44,075 nt of DNA from Ascoidea tarda (nom. inval.) (lineage: Eukaryota > Ascomycota > Saccharomycetes > Ascoideales > Ascoideaceae): NCBI GenBank assembly GCA_030560485.1, contig JAKTTS010000066.1:1-44075 (forward strand). The letters run 5' to 3'. Numbering within the stretch: position 1 is the first letter of the stretch; each line of letters starts with the position of its first letter. The notes under the pieces were generated by a model. The model was not told the origin of the DNA and did no database searches. It worked only from the letters and a program-made list of their open reading frames with translations. A program made the position numbers and the translations under genes. Shown piece by piece: positions 10,327-23,700 of the stretch.

Positions 10327-11063
10327 GGATCAAGAGCCGCTGGAGATGGTGGGTTGATGCTCTGAAGAAGGTGGAAAATAGGATTCAGGGCGAGTGGCAG
10401 CCCGGAAATAGCATTGGGGGACGTTGTAGTTCTTTGAGTCTATAGAGAAACACTGGTTAGAGCAAGTAGATCCAGCTAATAGTGGCTGCCGGCCAAGGCG
10501 CGCCGGCGAGAAATACACAGCAGCAGCAGTAGCAGCAGAAACAGCAAAACCGCCACAATCAGCTCGGGCTGCTGCACGTGCCGTGTCCGACACAGCATCC
10601 GCAGGGTGGGAGCGTTAGTGAATACAGCTCAGGTAACAGAATAATGAGACGAAGAACACAGACTTTGGCTCTGGACGAGGGCCCTTGTGCTCGTTGATCG
10701 TTTAGCCTCTGCTCCCTTTCTGCTTCTGCTTCTGCTTCTGCGTCTGCATCTGCTGACTTTTCTTCCGCTGCCTCTGCTGTTTCTGCTGCCTGTTCTTCTG
10801 GCTCTTCTGCTCCTGCTTTATTTGCTGTTATGCCTCTCATCAACACCTCTGTCTCTCCTGCTTGCTCTCCTTCCATTCACACCTCCATCTCCACCTCCCC
10901 CTGCTGTTTTCCTTTTTTCATCTGCTTCCTTCTGAGTTTGCTGTTTTGGTCTTATATCTTTTGCCATTTATACAATTTTTCCTAGATACCATTTGTCTCA
11001 TTCAGCTACCAAATATCACAAAAATAGCATCAAACAAGATAATAAAAAAAAAATCGCTAAATA
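10327..11063. other. GC-rich intergenic patch with CTG/TCTGCT repeats
   Basis: Unlike other spacers here, 10327-10880 is GC-rich. It holds CAG/GCA runs near 10520-10550, a CACGTG E-box at 10575-10580, a GCCGGC-containing inverted repeat near 10487-10507 and an imperfect TTCTGC array at 10710-10755. Open frames across it are low complexity and mostly lack an ATG. I see no gene and take it as 3' flank of SUP45 plus promoter of the next gene. Confidence 0.45.
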
Positions 11064-12911
11064 ATGTCTATGACCATCGGCGCTGCTTCAAGTTTTATCT
11101 CTAGTCTAGATGATAATCTTCCTGCTCAGTCCTCCCAGGGCGTTATTGAAATTGGTTATATAATCACTTCTGCTCCTTACAATGACAATGAAATAAACCC
11201 CAAACTAATAGAAATCGCTAATATAATCAACTATAATGAATCGAATCACATCTTTATTGAACTGCTAAGTCTGAGGCTATTCAATTTAATGGATAAAATT
11301 ATAATCCCTGCCTTGAATTACTCTACTCTTCTACCACCTCCTTCTCCTTCAACTGATTCAGACACCCAATCCATTGCAACCAATCTTTTTAATTCCGATG
11401 AAGAAAAAAACACTTCCATTATTTTAGCCGCTGACATCATTCAAAGCGTTTACCAAATGATTCAAAATGGTTTATATGTTATTCCCGATATAACTGCTGG
11501 CGTTTTAAGCGTTTTATTGGATGTCTTAAAAAACCAATCAAAGACAAAATCAACTAAATTTGCCTTTAAATCCTCAATTCAAATCGCCCTATTAAACGCC
11601 TTTGAAATGGTCATTTTACAATCTGACATCGATGAAGATTTACTATCTTGGTTAACTGGTGAGTTGCAAACTACAACTTCTAAAAATCAAATTCTCATCA
11701 GAGCACTACTATGCTCCTCTGTAGAACTACTACTAGACAGAATCATCGTCGAGGGCTTACCAACTGGTCAATTTTTAAACCCAAATAATATTTACAACAA
11801 TTTAAATGATATCACAATGACAATTATATCCCAGGAATCTTTTAAAACCTCAAATATATCTAACGACTATCACAAATATCAAAACAGCCTTTTAAATTCA
11901 ATGGCAAAATGCGTCAATGCTTCAACCAAACCAATCCAGGATATACAATTAAATACTCTTGTTTTAAAACAAAAATTTCAAAAAGTTTTATCAATATATA
12001 AAAATAACAACAATAATAATTTTAACGATACCGACCAGTTTAATAATAACATTTCCTATAATTCCGTTTTTCAAAATCAAAATAAACATTTAAATCAAAA
12101 TAGAAATTTAAATTTTAATCAAAATTTTAATCAAAACATGCTAATCCCTCTAACCCCAACCAGTTCAAATTTCCCTAAATTTTCTGAAATTAGTGTTATA
12201 ACTGATAATATTACCTCAACTAATTCCGCAATGTCAAAATCAGAAACTCTTATGACTAACCCTACTTCAACTGCAACAACAAATACAAATACAAACACAA
12301 ACACAAATATTATCCCAATTGAAAACTATTTTGAAAGCGACTTTAATTTCGATCTCAATCATACAATTAACTCAAATAACAATACTGTAAATGTAAACAT
12401 CCTCAATCAAAATAATCAAAATAGCGAAATCGATGAAATTAATCATGAAGCAATTTCTTCTTCTTGCTACAAATACTATCTACATAAAAAATCAAACCTG
12501 AATTCAATTCCAAATTGGTATAATGACCTGTTTCAAATTAAAAAAGACTATCCAATACAAAACAACAACAACAACAACAACACCATCATCATCATCTCCT
12601 CTGAAAATCAAAACAACAAAATAACCCAAAATCAAAAACCTTTAACCATCAAAACTTCTCTAAATGAAATTACTCCAAGACATATCTCCAATTTCAATCA
12701 AATTAATCTACTGCTGTCTCTAGATAAGAGTCAAAATAAAGAAAATATAGAGCAAAAAACTTCTCGTTTAGGAAAATTGGAAATCAATGAAACCAACAAT
12801 AACTTATTGATAAACCAAAAGAATCTAACCATTTCTGAAAATAAATCGCTACCACTGGATTATAAGAATAATAACATTGCAAACAAAAACACTTTTACTG
12901 ACCCAAAGTAA
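11064..12911 (+). CDS. Unrecognised protein: helical N-terminal domain, Asn-rich C-terminal half
   Basis: 615 residues; I do not recognise it. Residues 1 to about 250 are a balanced-composition region rich in Leu and Ile, probably helical, with segments such as HIFIELLSLRLFNLMDK and LLCSSVELLLDRIIVEG. From about residue 300 it becomes Asn-rich with NT and N tracts. The ATG at 11064 is the first in frame after an A-rich leader. The frame stops in an A-rich tract and the next frame on the same strand begins 47 bases later. The two are probably parts of one gene, because there is no room for a terminator and a promoter between them. No signal peptide or membrane segment is evident. Confidence 0.6.
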   Translation: MSMTIGAASSFISSLDDNLPAQSSQGVIEIGYIITSAPYNDNEINPKLIEIANIINYNESNHIFIELLSLRLFNLMDKIIIPALNYSTLLPPPSPSTDSDTQSIATNLFNSDEEKNTSIILAADIIQSVYQMIQNGLYVIPDITAGVLSVLLDVLKNQSKTKSTKFAFKSSIQIALLNAFEMVILQSDIDEDLLSWLTGELQTTTSKNQILIRALLCSSVELLLDRIIVEGLPTGQFLNPNNIYNNLNDITMTIISQESFKTSNISNDYHKYQNSLLNSMAKCVNASTKPIQDIQLNTLVLKQKFQKVLSIYKNNNNNNFNDTDQFNNNISYNSVFQNQNKHLNQNRNLNFNQNFNQNMLIPLTPTSSNFPKFSEISVITDNITSTNSAMSKSETLMTNPTSTATTNTNTNTNTNIIPIENYFESDFNFDLNHTINSNNNTVNVNILNQNNQNSEIDEINHEAISSSCYKYYLHKKSNLNSIPNWYNDLFQIKKDYPIQNNNNNNNTIIIISSENQNNKITQNQKPLTIKTSLNEITPRHISNFNQINLLLSLDKSQNKENIEQKTSRLGKLEINETNNNLLINQKNLTISENKSLPLDYKNNNIANKNTFTDPK

Positions 12912-12958
12912 AAAAAAAAAAACAAAAAAAAAAAAACATTCCAAAAAAAACCACTTTA

Positions 12959-14002
12959 ATGGACCCTAAAAAAAAAAAGAAAAAGAAAAAGAAAAAAGTG
13001 ACTAAATTTGGATTTTTATTTTGTTTCCTGTCTAAAAAATCAAGATTAAAAGCACCGGCCAAACTGCTCAACACATCTGTAAAAACACTGAAGGCAATAA
13101 CAGATGATACCCTTTCTAATGATTCTACAAAAAAAATATCATATAAAATGTCGACAAAAATAAATGATAAAGACAAGTTAATTACTATGAAATCTTCGAC
13201 ATCAGGTTCTAATAATCCAAATATTCCAAAATCTAAACCAACTTCTAGGCTGGAACCATTATTTAAATCCAATATAAACTCCATTGCCTCTACTGACTCG
13301 ACTCCCTTAAACAAAAAACCATCTATCATAAATTCTCAATTGATTAATCAAATAAATGAAAAAAAGAGAAAAAGGAAAAGTTGGTGGAAGAAACGACTTA
13401 ATACTGGCAAGAACTCAAATATAATTGAAATTCTGAGCATGACAATTAAAAACTCTGAAGTCTTGAAAAATAAAGATGCCAATAGAATATTAAATAATGA
13501 TAATATAATCAAGAAAAATAACAGGACAAAATCAGGTATCAATGAAAATGATAAGAATGTTATTTCAAAACAAGATGTTAATTTCAATGCCAAAGATAAA
13601 GAAAAAGAGAAAGAGAAAGAAATAGAGAAAGAAATAGAAATAGAATTAAAGAGAGAAACCAGAAAACAAAATCCTAAAATATCGTTGATTTGTGTGCCTT
13701 CATTAGCAAATCAACAATCAATTGGAATCGATGAAGTTATTAATGCAAATAACTTGAGCGCCAATTTTGAAATGGACGAGGAATCTGAAATCTATAAGGG
13801 TCAATCAAACACTGATCTTGTTGTGAGAAATGTTTACCCGAAGAAAGCACCATCAGTCAGAACATTCAGAAGTACTACTTCTGTGAATACTACAAAATCC
13901 GGAAGACTGAACAGAGAAAGAGCAGTTAAACAAAAAACAAAGGCCAAATATTCCAGCAGTCATAGAAGACAGCCAAGTGTATCTAATTTGAAATATGTTT
14001 AA
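12959..14002 (+). CDS. Unrecognised basic Lys/Asn-rich frame, possible continuation of the preceding gene
   Basis: 347 codons from an ATG that lies inside an A-rich tract, giving an N-terminal run of ten lysines. The frame is actually open from 12902, overlapping the end of the preceding frame by ten bases. Notable pieces are SWWKKRL at about residue 141, a Glu/Lys repeat at about residues 213-231, and a Ser/Thr/Arg-rich tail with SSSHRRQPSVSNLKYV. It is probably the C-terminal half of the 11064 gene, joined by frameshifting, splicing or an assembly error in the poly-A tract. It could also be a separate short gene. No domain recognised. Confidence 0.5.
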   Translation: MDPKKKKKKKKKKVTKFGFLFCFLSKKSRLKAPAKLLNTSVKTLKAITDDTLSNDSTKKISYKMSTKINDKDKLITMKSSTSGSNNPNIPKSKPTSRLEPLFKSNINSIASTDSTPLNKKPSIINSQLINQINEKKRKRKSWWKKRLNTGKNSNIIEILSMTIKNSEVLKNKDANRILNNDNIIKKNNRTKSGINENDKNVISKQDVNFNAKDKEKEKEKEIEKEIEIELKRETRKQNPKISLICVPSLANQQSIGIDEVINANNLSANFEMDEESEIYKGQSNTDLVVRNVYPKKAPSVRTFRSTTSVNTTKSGRLNRERAVKQKTKAKYSSSHRRQPSVSNLKYV

Positions 14003-14770
14003 GACCGCAACTCTCAGAGGTTATAAACATTTATAATTATAAGCTATATAAATTTTGGGCAAGTATAATATAGCGGTTATTTATTTTAATTTATTTTAAT
14101 TTATTTTAATTTATTTTACTTTACTTTATTTTAATTTATTTTACTTTACTTTACTTTACTTTATTTTATTTTATTTTATTTTATTTTATTTTATTTTACT
14201 TCACTTTATTTCATTTTATCCTATTTCACTTTACTTTTGTTTTTTTAGTTTTTTTAATATTTTTCTCTTTTGTTCTTTTGCTCTAGTTTTTTGCTGCTAA
14301 TTTTGCTTAAATTTGTTTTACTTCTTTATGTTTTATATATTTTTTGTTGCTATACTATGTTTATATTATTTCACAATGGAAAATAATAGCTAATGATATA
14401 CTGCTGTTGGTCTGTATTCTGCACTCTAGCTGGCAACCACTCGCCACAATTCCAATCAGCACCAGGCAAACTGCGGCGGTGCAAGACATAGGTAGTTAGC
14501 TAAGCAGCCGCAGTACCAACACTCACATCCAACATCCGCACATGATCTTGCTTCTGATTGTTTATTTCTTCAACAGACAACTCTAAATGTTGGAAAGCTC
14601 ACCAAGCTATCAATTCCCACCCATCAACCAGTATCAATTGATTATATACTATATGGTCTACTTTTTGTAACCGAAAAACAGTGCTAGTAGCTTTCATATA
14701 CACAATTACACAACTAGAACTAACATAGACCCTATATATTTTGAATTGAGAGAACCAGACACCACTGAAG
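14003..14770. other. Spacer: 3' flank of upstream gene and DYN1 promoter
   Basis: Starts AT-rich with the pentanucleotide array and continues T-rich to about 14390. It then becomes more GC-balanced (14420-14560), and a TATATACTATATGG stretch lies near 14643, about 125 bases before the DYN1 ATG, as a possible TATA region. No gene seen. Confidence 0.5.
14079..14235. repeat. TTTTA/TTTAC pentanucleotide and TTATTTTAAT array
   Basis: Tandem TTTTA-type units with TTTAC and TTTCA variants, beginning as a 10-base TTATTTTAAT repeat and becoming a 5-base array. It lies in the spacer just after the 12959-14002 frame, upstream of DYN1. Confidence 0.9.
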
Positions 14771-17700
14771 ATGGCTCTTGATCCTTTACTATACCTTAAT
14801 CATGACGATCCCTCCAAAGACACCAATGATACTCTGGTTATGAATCAATCAACGAAACTTATCTCCAAAAAGAATTTTGTTGACAGCAATGTTGACAGAA
14901 ACCAGGGTGTTGATGATACCACTCATAATGAAAATGGCCCTGTATTACCAGTTTCCTCCCTAATTGACTTTTTATTCAATTTATCAAAAATCCTTCAAAA
15001 TGCTGACAGCGAAGATATAATATATTTTAACAATTCGAATTCCACTAATTTGTGCAAAAATTTTATAAATACTCAATTTCCTTCCACAATTTTTATTGTA
15101 AAGTTGTTCATCAAAAATTCCACATCAAAGAATACCTTCTTGTTGTTAAATACTTTAATTCCCCTAAATCAAGTTTTGTCTACCATAGTCATTATAAAAG
15201 AAAAGGGTTTATTATACAATAAAAACTCCCTAGATTCCCAATTACAGGTGATTAATTTACCAAACTATCCTCTAATTAATTCAGTTAATCGTCTGACAAC
15301 TAAATTTAATGACTTAAGTAATATCAATGTGATTACTGAAATTTCTGATGTTAATGACAGTAATAATAGTGGATCTTTTATTGATAATGATAATACCGAT
15401 GAAAACTCTAATTCAGTAAATTCGAGCTCCGATTTAATCATTAAAAATGATGACAGAAAATCCTATGAAACACTTCGAACGTTAATAAATTTGGGTATCT
15501 CTCCATACTTTGAAGCTTTAACTCAAATCTCAAATACCCCAATATTAGATACAGACTCTCAATCACTAATTACGTCTATCTCAAATAGTTTAAACTCAAA
15601 AGTTTCTTCAGATTCTAATTTGATTTCTATCAATCAATTATCAAATAATAACAATAATGATGATGATAATACTGGAGCAATTGGAAGTGCAAGAAAAAAA
15701 TTAAGTGAATTGATTTTGTCATTGCAACATATTCAACAATCTGTTCAAATTCCCGATTTATCCTTGACGTTACATCATACAATCAAAAACGCAATTGAAT
15801 CTGCAAATCACACCAATGATAAATTACCAATTGATTTTATTCCCGAAGATTTATTATCTGATTCAAATTTTTTAAATACTTTGCAAAGTATAGCCAATGG
15901 ATGGATAAAATCCGTTCAGAATGTCACAAAATTATCAAGAGACCCATCTGAAGGTTCTGCTGCTGATGAAATCAATTTTTGGACATCAATGGAAAGCGCA
16001 CTATTAAATATTCAGGATCAGTTAAACTCTTCTCCAATTGCTCTAACTCTAGAAATTTTGACCAAGGCAAAGAGATTTTATGCCACTCTCAGTTTAACAA
16101 ATGATACAGGTTTGAAAGAAAGCTTATCAATTGCAAATAAGTATAATCAATTGATGAAAGACCTACCTTTAGATGAATTGTTGTCTGCAACAACTTTAAA
16201 AAAAATTGAGGAGGCTATTATTTTAATTATGAATCATTTGAAAAAACTTCGGGTGACAAACTATCCTATAAATAGAGTTTTACCGTTTGTTGAAGCAATA
16301 TCTGCTGACTTGGATTCAAAATTAAAAATGATTATAAGAACTTTTAATTTAATGTACTTGAACTTTGACGAATTTTTGTCTAAAACTCAAGAAATCAATT
16401 CTGTCTTTCTGATTTGGGATAAACAAATCAAAGAATTTACAAATCTTGCGAGAGAATTGTTAAGAAAAAGATCAGAAAAATTCATCTTTATTAGAATCAA
16501 TTCAAAAACAAGAGCTCTAAAAGAAAGATTAGAATACATTCTAAATTTCAGGTCAAGACACAATGAGCTAATAATAACTCTCAATAACATTATCAATACC
16601 ACAAATAAAAATTTTTCGAATTTCAAATTCAATAATAACATGAATCCAATTAACGAAATGGAATTTGCTTTTGATGCTGTAAGAAATATAGACATTGCCA
16701 ATACTTCTGCTGAAGGTAAAAAATTTTGGGACTCCGCAGAAAAAATATACAATAATAGAGCTCAAAAGGTTGAAAATGCTATTGTTTCCATGCTAAGAGA
16801 AATACTATCAAATGCCAAAAATGCTAATGAAATGTTTTCAATTTTCAATAAATTTAATTTTTTATTATCTAGACCTTCAGTTAATGATTCAATTCAGGAA
16901 TATCAGACACAATTATTAGAAATTGTTAAATTGGACATCAATAATTTACAAAAGCATTTCCTTAAACAAACTGAATCTCGGAGATTGTTTAAAGCACGAG
17001 ATTTGCCCCCTGTATCATCAGCAATTATTTGGGCTAAACAAATTGAAAATAAGTTAAACTTTCTTTTAAATAGATTAGAATTGATTCTTGGAAAAAATTG
17101 GATTGAATATGTTGAAGGAAGAAAAATTTATATGGAGTCTGTTGTGTTCAAGAAAAAATTAAACACTGAGCCAATATATGAAATTTGGCTAAATGAGGTC
17201 ATGGAAAATAATATTAATTCATGTCTTGAGTTGGACATTTTTAAAATTGTGAGAAATTCGAATGAAAAAACTGACTTGTTATTGGCAAATGGAGGATTAC
17301 AATTAGTGGTGAATTTCGATTTTAATTTAATTATAATATTCAAGGAGGTTAGAAATTTATGCTGGTTGAATTTTCAGGTGCCCCATTCTATTATCACAAG
17401 TGCAAGATTAATAAGAAAAGTATATCCATTTGCAATTAGCATCAATGAATCTTTAGGTATCTTTTTTGAGAGTTTGATAGAGTACGATACTTTAAATGAA
17501 GCTTCAATTTTAATGAAACCAATTAAAAACAATTTATTTAGATTATTACAGAATTGTTTTAATATAAAGTGGATAGATTTATCTAAAGCTTATGATTTGC
17601 AAAAACTAAGTTCTGTACTTGACCAAAACAGAGATGTTATCACTGGAAATGATGATTTAAAAACTAATATTACGAGTAGCATTGATTTGATTGAAAACCA

Positions 17701-20700
17701 ATATTTGAAAAATGTATTAAGCTTTCAAAATTTTGCAAATGCATTTCATAATAAAATTGAGTTACTTAAAAAATTTAAATTCAATTTAAATGTCTGTTTT
17801 AATGAGTTGCTAGGTTGTTATTATAATAAATCATCATTTGAAAAAATATTGTCCATGATTCAAAAATTAGTGAATGAAATAATTTTAGAGGACTATAGTA
17901 ATGTCAGTTTGCTTGTTAAAAAAATTAATAAGAAGATTGAAACAATTTTTATCAGTAGATGTATCAAAGTTACAAATATTTGGATTGAATTGCTTTCAAA
18001 TGAATACTTGGAAAATGATTTTGAACTTTCGGACACAATTAAAAATTTTGAGATAGAAGAAAATATCCTTTCAAAGATAAATGACCAAGAAACATTTGAA
18101 AAAAAAATATCAGATGTCAAAAAGTTTCTTCCCATATCCAGACATGAAATCATTCTCAAGGATGACACAATATCTGTATACCCCCCAATTGAAAACTCAA
18201 AGTTAACTTGGATATGGAATTTACAACAAGCTATAAATATTGTTTGTAGTCAACGACTCATAGATGAAAGCAGTTATGAAATAAAAGTTGGCAATGAGAA
18301 TATTCTTAATTCTATGTCAAAAAAACATTCAAATGAACTGTCACTGAAATATTCTAATTCTAGAATAAATGCCCATAAATCAAATATTTATGGCACTTTT
18401 CACAAAATAAATGATTCTAAAGCAGTTTTAAATCAAATTGAAAGATGTTTGTGTAAAATAGAAGAGAAATTTAGAAAAGGTAAGGAGTATGTGAATAGTT
18501 GGGTGCAATTTCAGAGTTTATACGATTTACAATTAGAAGATGTTTACAAAAACCTAGCTTCTGATATTCTGAACTGGTTAAATGTTCTCAATGAAATACG
18601 TCAATCAAGAAAAACCTTTGATACTATTGAAACCGAAAAAAAATTTGGAAATTATCTCGTGATAGATTATGAACAGGTACAGTTGCGTGTTAATGCCAAA
18701 TACGATATTTGGCAAAAACAGATTATATTCAAGTTTTCAGAAATATTGAATTTAAAGATGAAACAAATAAGTGGTGAAATATCAAATGCTAAAAAAGATT
18801 TGGAAACTAAAAACAATGATTTATCTTCTACAAAAAATACGGTGCATTTAATTTCAAATGCTTATAAATATAAATCTTGTTACTCACTATGGCAAAAAAA
18901 TCTAAGCCTATTTTCTGACGGACAAGCATTTTTAACAAGATACAGATTTAGATTTCCTTCCGATTGGCTTTATTTTGAACAGATGGAAGGTGATTTCCTT
19001 GCATTAACACAAACTTTAAATATGAGAATGATAACAATTGATAGCCAGATAGATGTTATATCTAAAAGAATAGAAAGTGAGTCTTCAAGAGTAAATGAGA
19101 TAATTTCTAGTTTTAAATTAAATTGGTCTGAAAAAAAACCAATATCTGGTTCTATTGTTCCAGATGATGCATTAAGGATTTTGAAAAACTTTGAAAAACA
19201 AGCCATTGAGTTGCAGGATAGAATGGATTTATTGCTGAAAGCATCTGCAATATTGTCTTTGTCAATTGCTGAAGACAAAACATTAAAAAATTTATTTGAG
19301 GAAATTAAAGATTTAATGAATGTTTGGTCTTCCATTGATGTCTTGTGGAAGTCACTTGAAGACCTACGTTCTCTTCAATTCCACACCATTAACCCAACAA
19401 AACTCAATTCCCTGTTACAGCAATTACTATTTAGAGCTCGGACAATGCCTACTAGAATCCGTCAATATGCTGCATTTGAAGATATTCAAAACGTAATTAA
19501 GAATTATGTTCAAACCAATCCTTTAATCACTGAATTGAAATCCGAAGCTATTAAACATCGTCACTGGCTAAAATTATTTAGTGAATTGAATATTGACAGT
19601 TTATCTCCAACTGCTTTAAGGCTAGGGGATATATATAGTTTACAGTTGTTATTGCATCAACATACAGTTAAAGAAATAGTGGCTCAAGCTAATGGTGAAA
19701 AAATAATTGAAGATTCTTTAGCAAAAATCAAGGAAAATTGGTCAAGTACAACTTTCAATCTATTTAACTATAAGAATAAATGCCGTCTTGTTAAAGATTG
19801 GAATATACTATATGAACAGTCTGGAGATGATATTGCTTCTTTGGTTGCAATGCATCATTCAACATTTTTTAAAATTTTTGAGAAAGAAGTGATTAACTGG
19901 GAAGAAAAATTAAATCAATTATTATCCTTATTTAATGTTTGGATAGAAGTTCAAAGACTATGGATGTATCTTGAAGGTATTTTTGGAGATAACAAATTAG
20001 ACATCATTAGTTTACTACCGATTGAATCATCCAGGTTTAACAACATAACGTCTGAATTCTTTTTGAACATGAAAAGGATATTTAAATCTCAAATGGTTAT
20101 TGATGTTTTAAATAATGATAATCTTCAGGAAAATATGCAGAGATATTTTGATGCTTTATCTAAAGTGAAGAAATCATTAAATGATTATCTTGAAAAACAA
20201 AGAGAATTATTTCCTAGATTTTACTTTGTTGGTAATGAGGATCTTTTGGAAATAATTGGCAATTCCAGTGATGTTTTACATGTGGGGAAACATTTAAAAA
20301 AAATGTTCTCTGGTATTAATTCTCTTTTATATGAAGAACCGTTAATTAAAGGAATATCTTCTTTAGAAGGAGAGGAAGTAATTTTATTGAATCCAGTGAC
20401 AAAATCAAGTTTCTTAAATGAATGGCTTTCAGAACTTGATATAGAAATTAAAGTTACATTATCGGCTTTGTTGGGCTTCTCATTAATTGATTTTGCTGAA
20501 ATAAACAACTTTGAAATTGAGCCTGAAAGTTTTTTTAATTGGGTTAAAAAATATCCAGCACAAGTTTGTCTTTTAACAGCCCAAGTTTTTTGGACTAGGA
20601 TTGTTGAATCATCAATATTGGCTTCGAAGAACAATTCAGAAGAAAACCTAAAATTTTTAGTTACAAAGTACGAGCAGTTACTTAAATTACTCGCTACTTC

Positions 20701-23700
20701 TGTTATTGAAAAACTTGACAACATCACTATAAAAAAGTTAGAAATACTAATAATTGAATTAGTTCATCAAAGAGATGTGATTATTGAAATATTAAAAAGA
20801 AAAGTTTCTTATATTGACGATTTTTATTGGAAATTTCAACAAACATTTTATTATGATGATTCTTTAGAAGATTATGTAGAAAGGTTAAAGGTCCACCAAG
20901 CAAACGTTGTTTTTTCTTATGGGTTTGAATATTTAGGAATTCCCGATAGATTAGTCTACACACCACTTACAAATCAGTGCTTTATAGCTATGACACAAGC
21001 TGCTGCTCAAAGGCTAGGGGGATCGCCATTTGGACCTGCAGGAACTGGTAAGACTGAAACAATTAAATCTTTAGGACAAAACTTAGGGAAAATGGTATTA
21101 GTATTTTGCTGTGATGAGTATTTTGATTTTCAAGCTATTTCTAGAATTTTGTTTGGTGTCTGTAGAGTGGGGGTCTGGTGCTGCTTTGATGAATTTAATC
21201 GACTTCAATCTTCTATTCTCAGTGCAGTATCTTCACAAATTGAAAAAATAGAAACTGGTTTAAGCTCTCAAAAAGCGATCGAGCTATCTGGAAAATCTGC
21301 AGTTGTGAATCTTAATACTGGGATATTTATTACAATGAATCCCACATATGCTGGAAGATCTTCTTTACCTGAAAATTTAAAAAAGCAATTCAGAAGTTTT
21401 TCAATGGATAAACCTGACAGAGAAATAATTACTGAGGTCATTTTAATTTCCCAGGGTTTTACAACATCAAAACAAATTTCCAAAATAATAGCAGGCTTTT
21501 TTGTTGACCTTCAGAGAGTTGCACAAAAGGAACTACATTATGATTTTGGGCTACGTTCTATTAAATCGATATTATCTAATTGTGGAAAAATCAAAAAAAA
21601 ATGTTTTACTCTAGATGAAGAAAAAATTGCATTTAAAAGTATTAAATCATCAATTGCTCCTAAGTTGGTTTCTGGTGATGTCGAAAGGTTTAACGAATTA
21701 ACTATTAAGTATTTTCCTAAATTTGCTGAAGATGATCAAAATGATGAATATGAAAAAATCATAGAAGCATTAAAGCTTGTGACTAAAGAAAACAACTACT
21801 CTTATAATGAAGAATGGATCAGAAAGGCTCTACAACTTTATGATATTCAATCTAATCATCATGGTTTTATTTTGGTGGGAAAATCTGGATTTGGTAAAAC
21901 TGTTTTATGGGAATGTTTATTAAAGGCATTAAATAAAATCGACACTATTGATAACTTATACCATGTTATTGATTGCAAAGTTATGTCCAAAGAAGATCTT
22001 TTCGGGTCATTGGATTCGTCTACTCGAGATTGGACTGATGGGTTATTTACTAGTATATTGAGAAAAATAGGAGAAAATTTAAGAGGAGAACTTTCAAAAC
22101 GTGTCTGGATAGTGTTGGATGGAGATATTGATCCAGAATGGGTGGAAAATTTAAATAGCGTCCTTGATGACAATAAAATATTGACATTGCCAAATGGTGA
22201 ACGTATAAATTTACCTCCAAATGTTAAGATTGTCTTTGAGGTTGATTCGTTGAAATATGCAACTCCTGCAACAGTTAGTAGATGTGGTATGATATGGTTT
22301 GGAAATTCATTGGTCAGTTCTACCTTTTTATTATCAAAATTTTTATTATTTTTAAAATCGGATTTACTAGAAGATATGGAAGATATTGCTGCAGCTTTTC
22401 AGACATCTGGACTTTCCTTGTTGGATTTTCAAGCAAAATGCTCCAATTATATATCTGATATTTTCAAAAACCCATTGTTGCAAGAATGTGTTGATTTTTC
22501 TTCTTCTTTATTTCATATTATGCCCTTTGATGAAATTCATCTTGTCAATTCATTTTTATCAATATTAAAGTCTTATATTAGAAAACTTATTGTCTTTGTT
22601 TCCAACAACCTATCTTTTATTCACGAAGACTTTTCAGAATATTGTCGAAAGGCTTGTTTTCTTTCCTTATGTCTTGGGTTTTCTGGATCATCAAATTTGG
22701 GAGGTCGAAATGAATTTTCAAAGTTTTTATTTGAAAAATGTGATCTTGAGATTGAATTTAATATTCTTGATTATGATGTTTCATTACCGGAGTCTCACTG
22801 GATCCCATGGCTTTCTAAAGTTCCAAAGGTCGAACTTCAAACACATTCCATTACTCGACCAGATGTTATAGTTCCTACATTTGATACTGTGAGACACGAG
22901 GACCTAATTTACTCAATCATAAATGAGCACAGTTCTCTATTATTATGTGGACCACCTGGTTCGGGCAAGACAATGACCTTATTTACTGCTTTACGTAAAT
23001 CACCAAATTTAGAAAGTATCTCATTGAATTTTTCCAAAGAAACATCTCCAGATTTATTAATTAAAACTCTTGAACAATACTGTGAATACAAACGAGCTGC
23101 AAATGGGTTGATTTTGGCTCCTTCGATTCCAGGAAAATGGTTAGTCATCTTTTGTGATGAAGTTAATTTGCCAGCAAATGATAAATATGGAACACAAATA
23201 GTTATATCTTTCATTAGACAACTTATAGAAAAGGGAGGATTGTACAAAAATGGTTCTTGGGTTCAAACCCAAAATATTCAATTTGTTTTTGCATGTAATC
23301 CTCCAACAGATGCTGGGCGTAACCCTCTAAGTCTACGTTTTCTTCGTCATGTATGTTTAATCACTGTTGGTTATCCCGAGAGAATTTCATTGAACCAAAT
23401 TTATGAAACTTTTAATAACGCTATTTTGAAAATTATTCCCCAATTGCGTTACGCCTCTACTCTTTTGACAAGTGCAATGTTATCGGTATATTTTGAGTGC
23501 AGTAAAAATTTTCTTCCTAGTTCTCAGGTCCATTATATATATAGTCCTAGAGAATTAACTCGTTGGGTAAGAGGTATCTATGAAGCAATAAAGCCCCTTG
23601 AAAATTTGGAATTTGACGATTTAGTTAGACTATGGGCTCATGAAGCGTTGCGATTATTTCATGATCGTCTTGTTAGCCAGTCTGAGAGAACATGGGTTTT

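Noticed and set aside
10559-10935. Ala/Glu-rich minus-strand and Leu-rich plus-strand frames
   Set aside because: They come from translating the same imperfect CTG/TTC repeat in different frames; no conserved content.
12902-12958. Poly-A tract as a separate 3' UTR and promoter between two genes
   Set aside because: Only 47 bases separate stop and next ATG and they carry no terminator or promoter signals; a joined gene is more likely (see findings).
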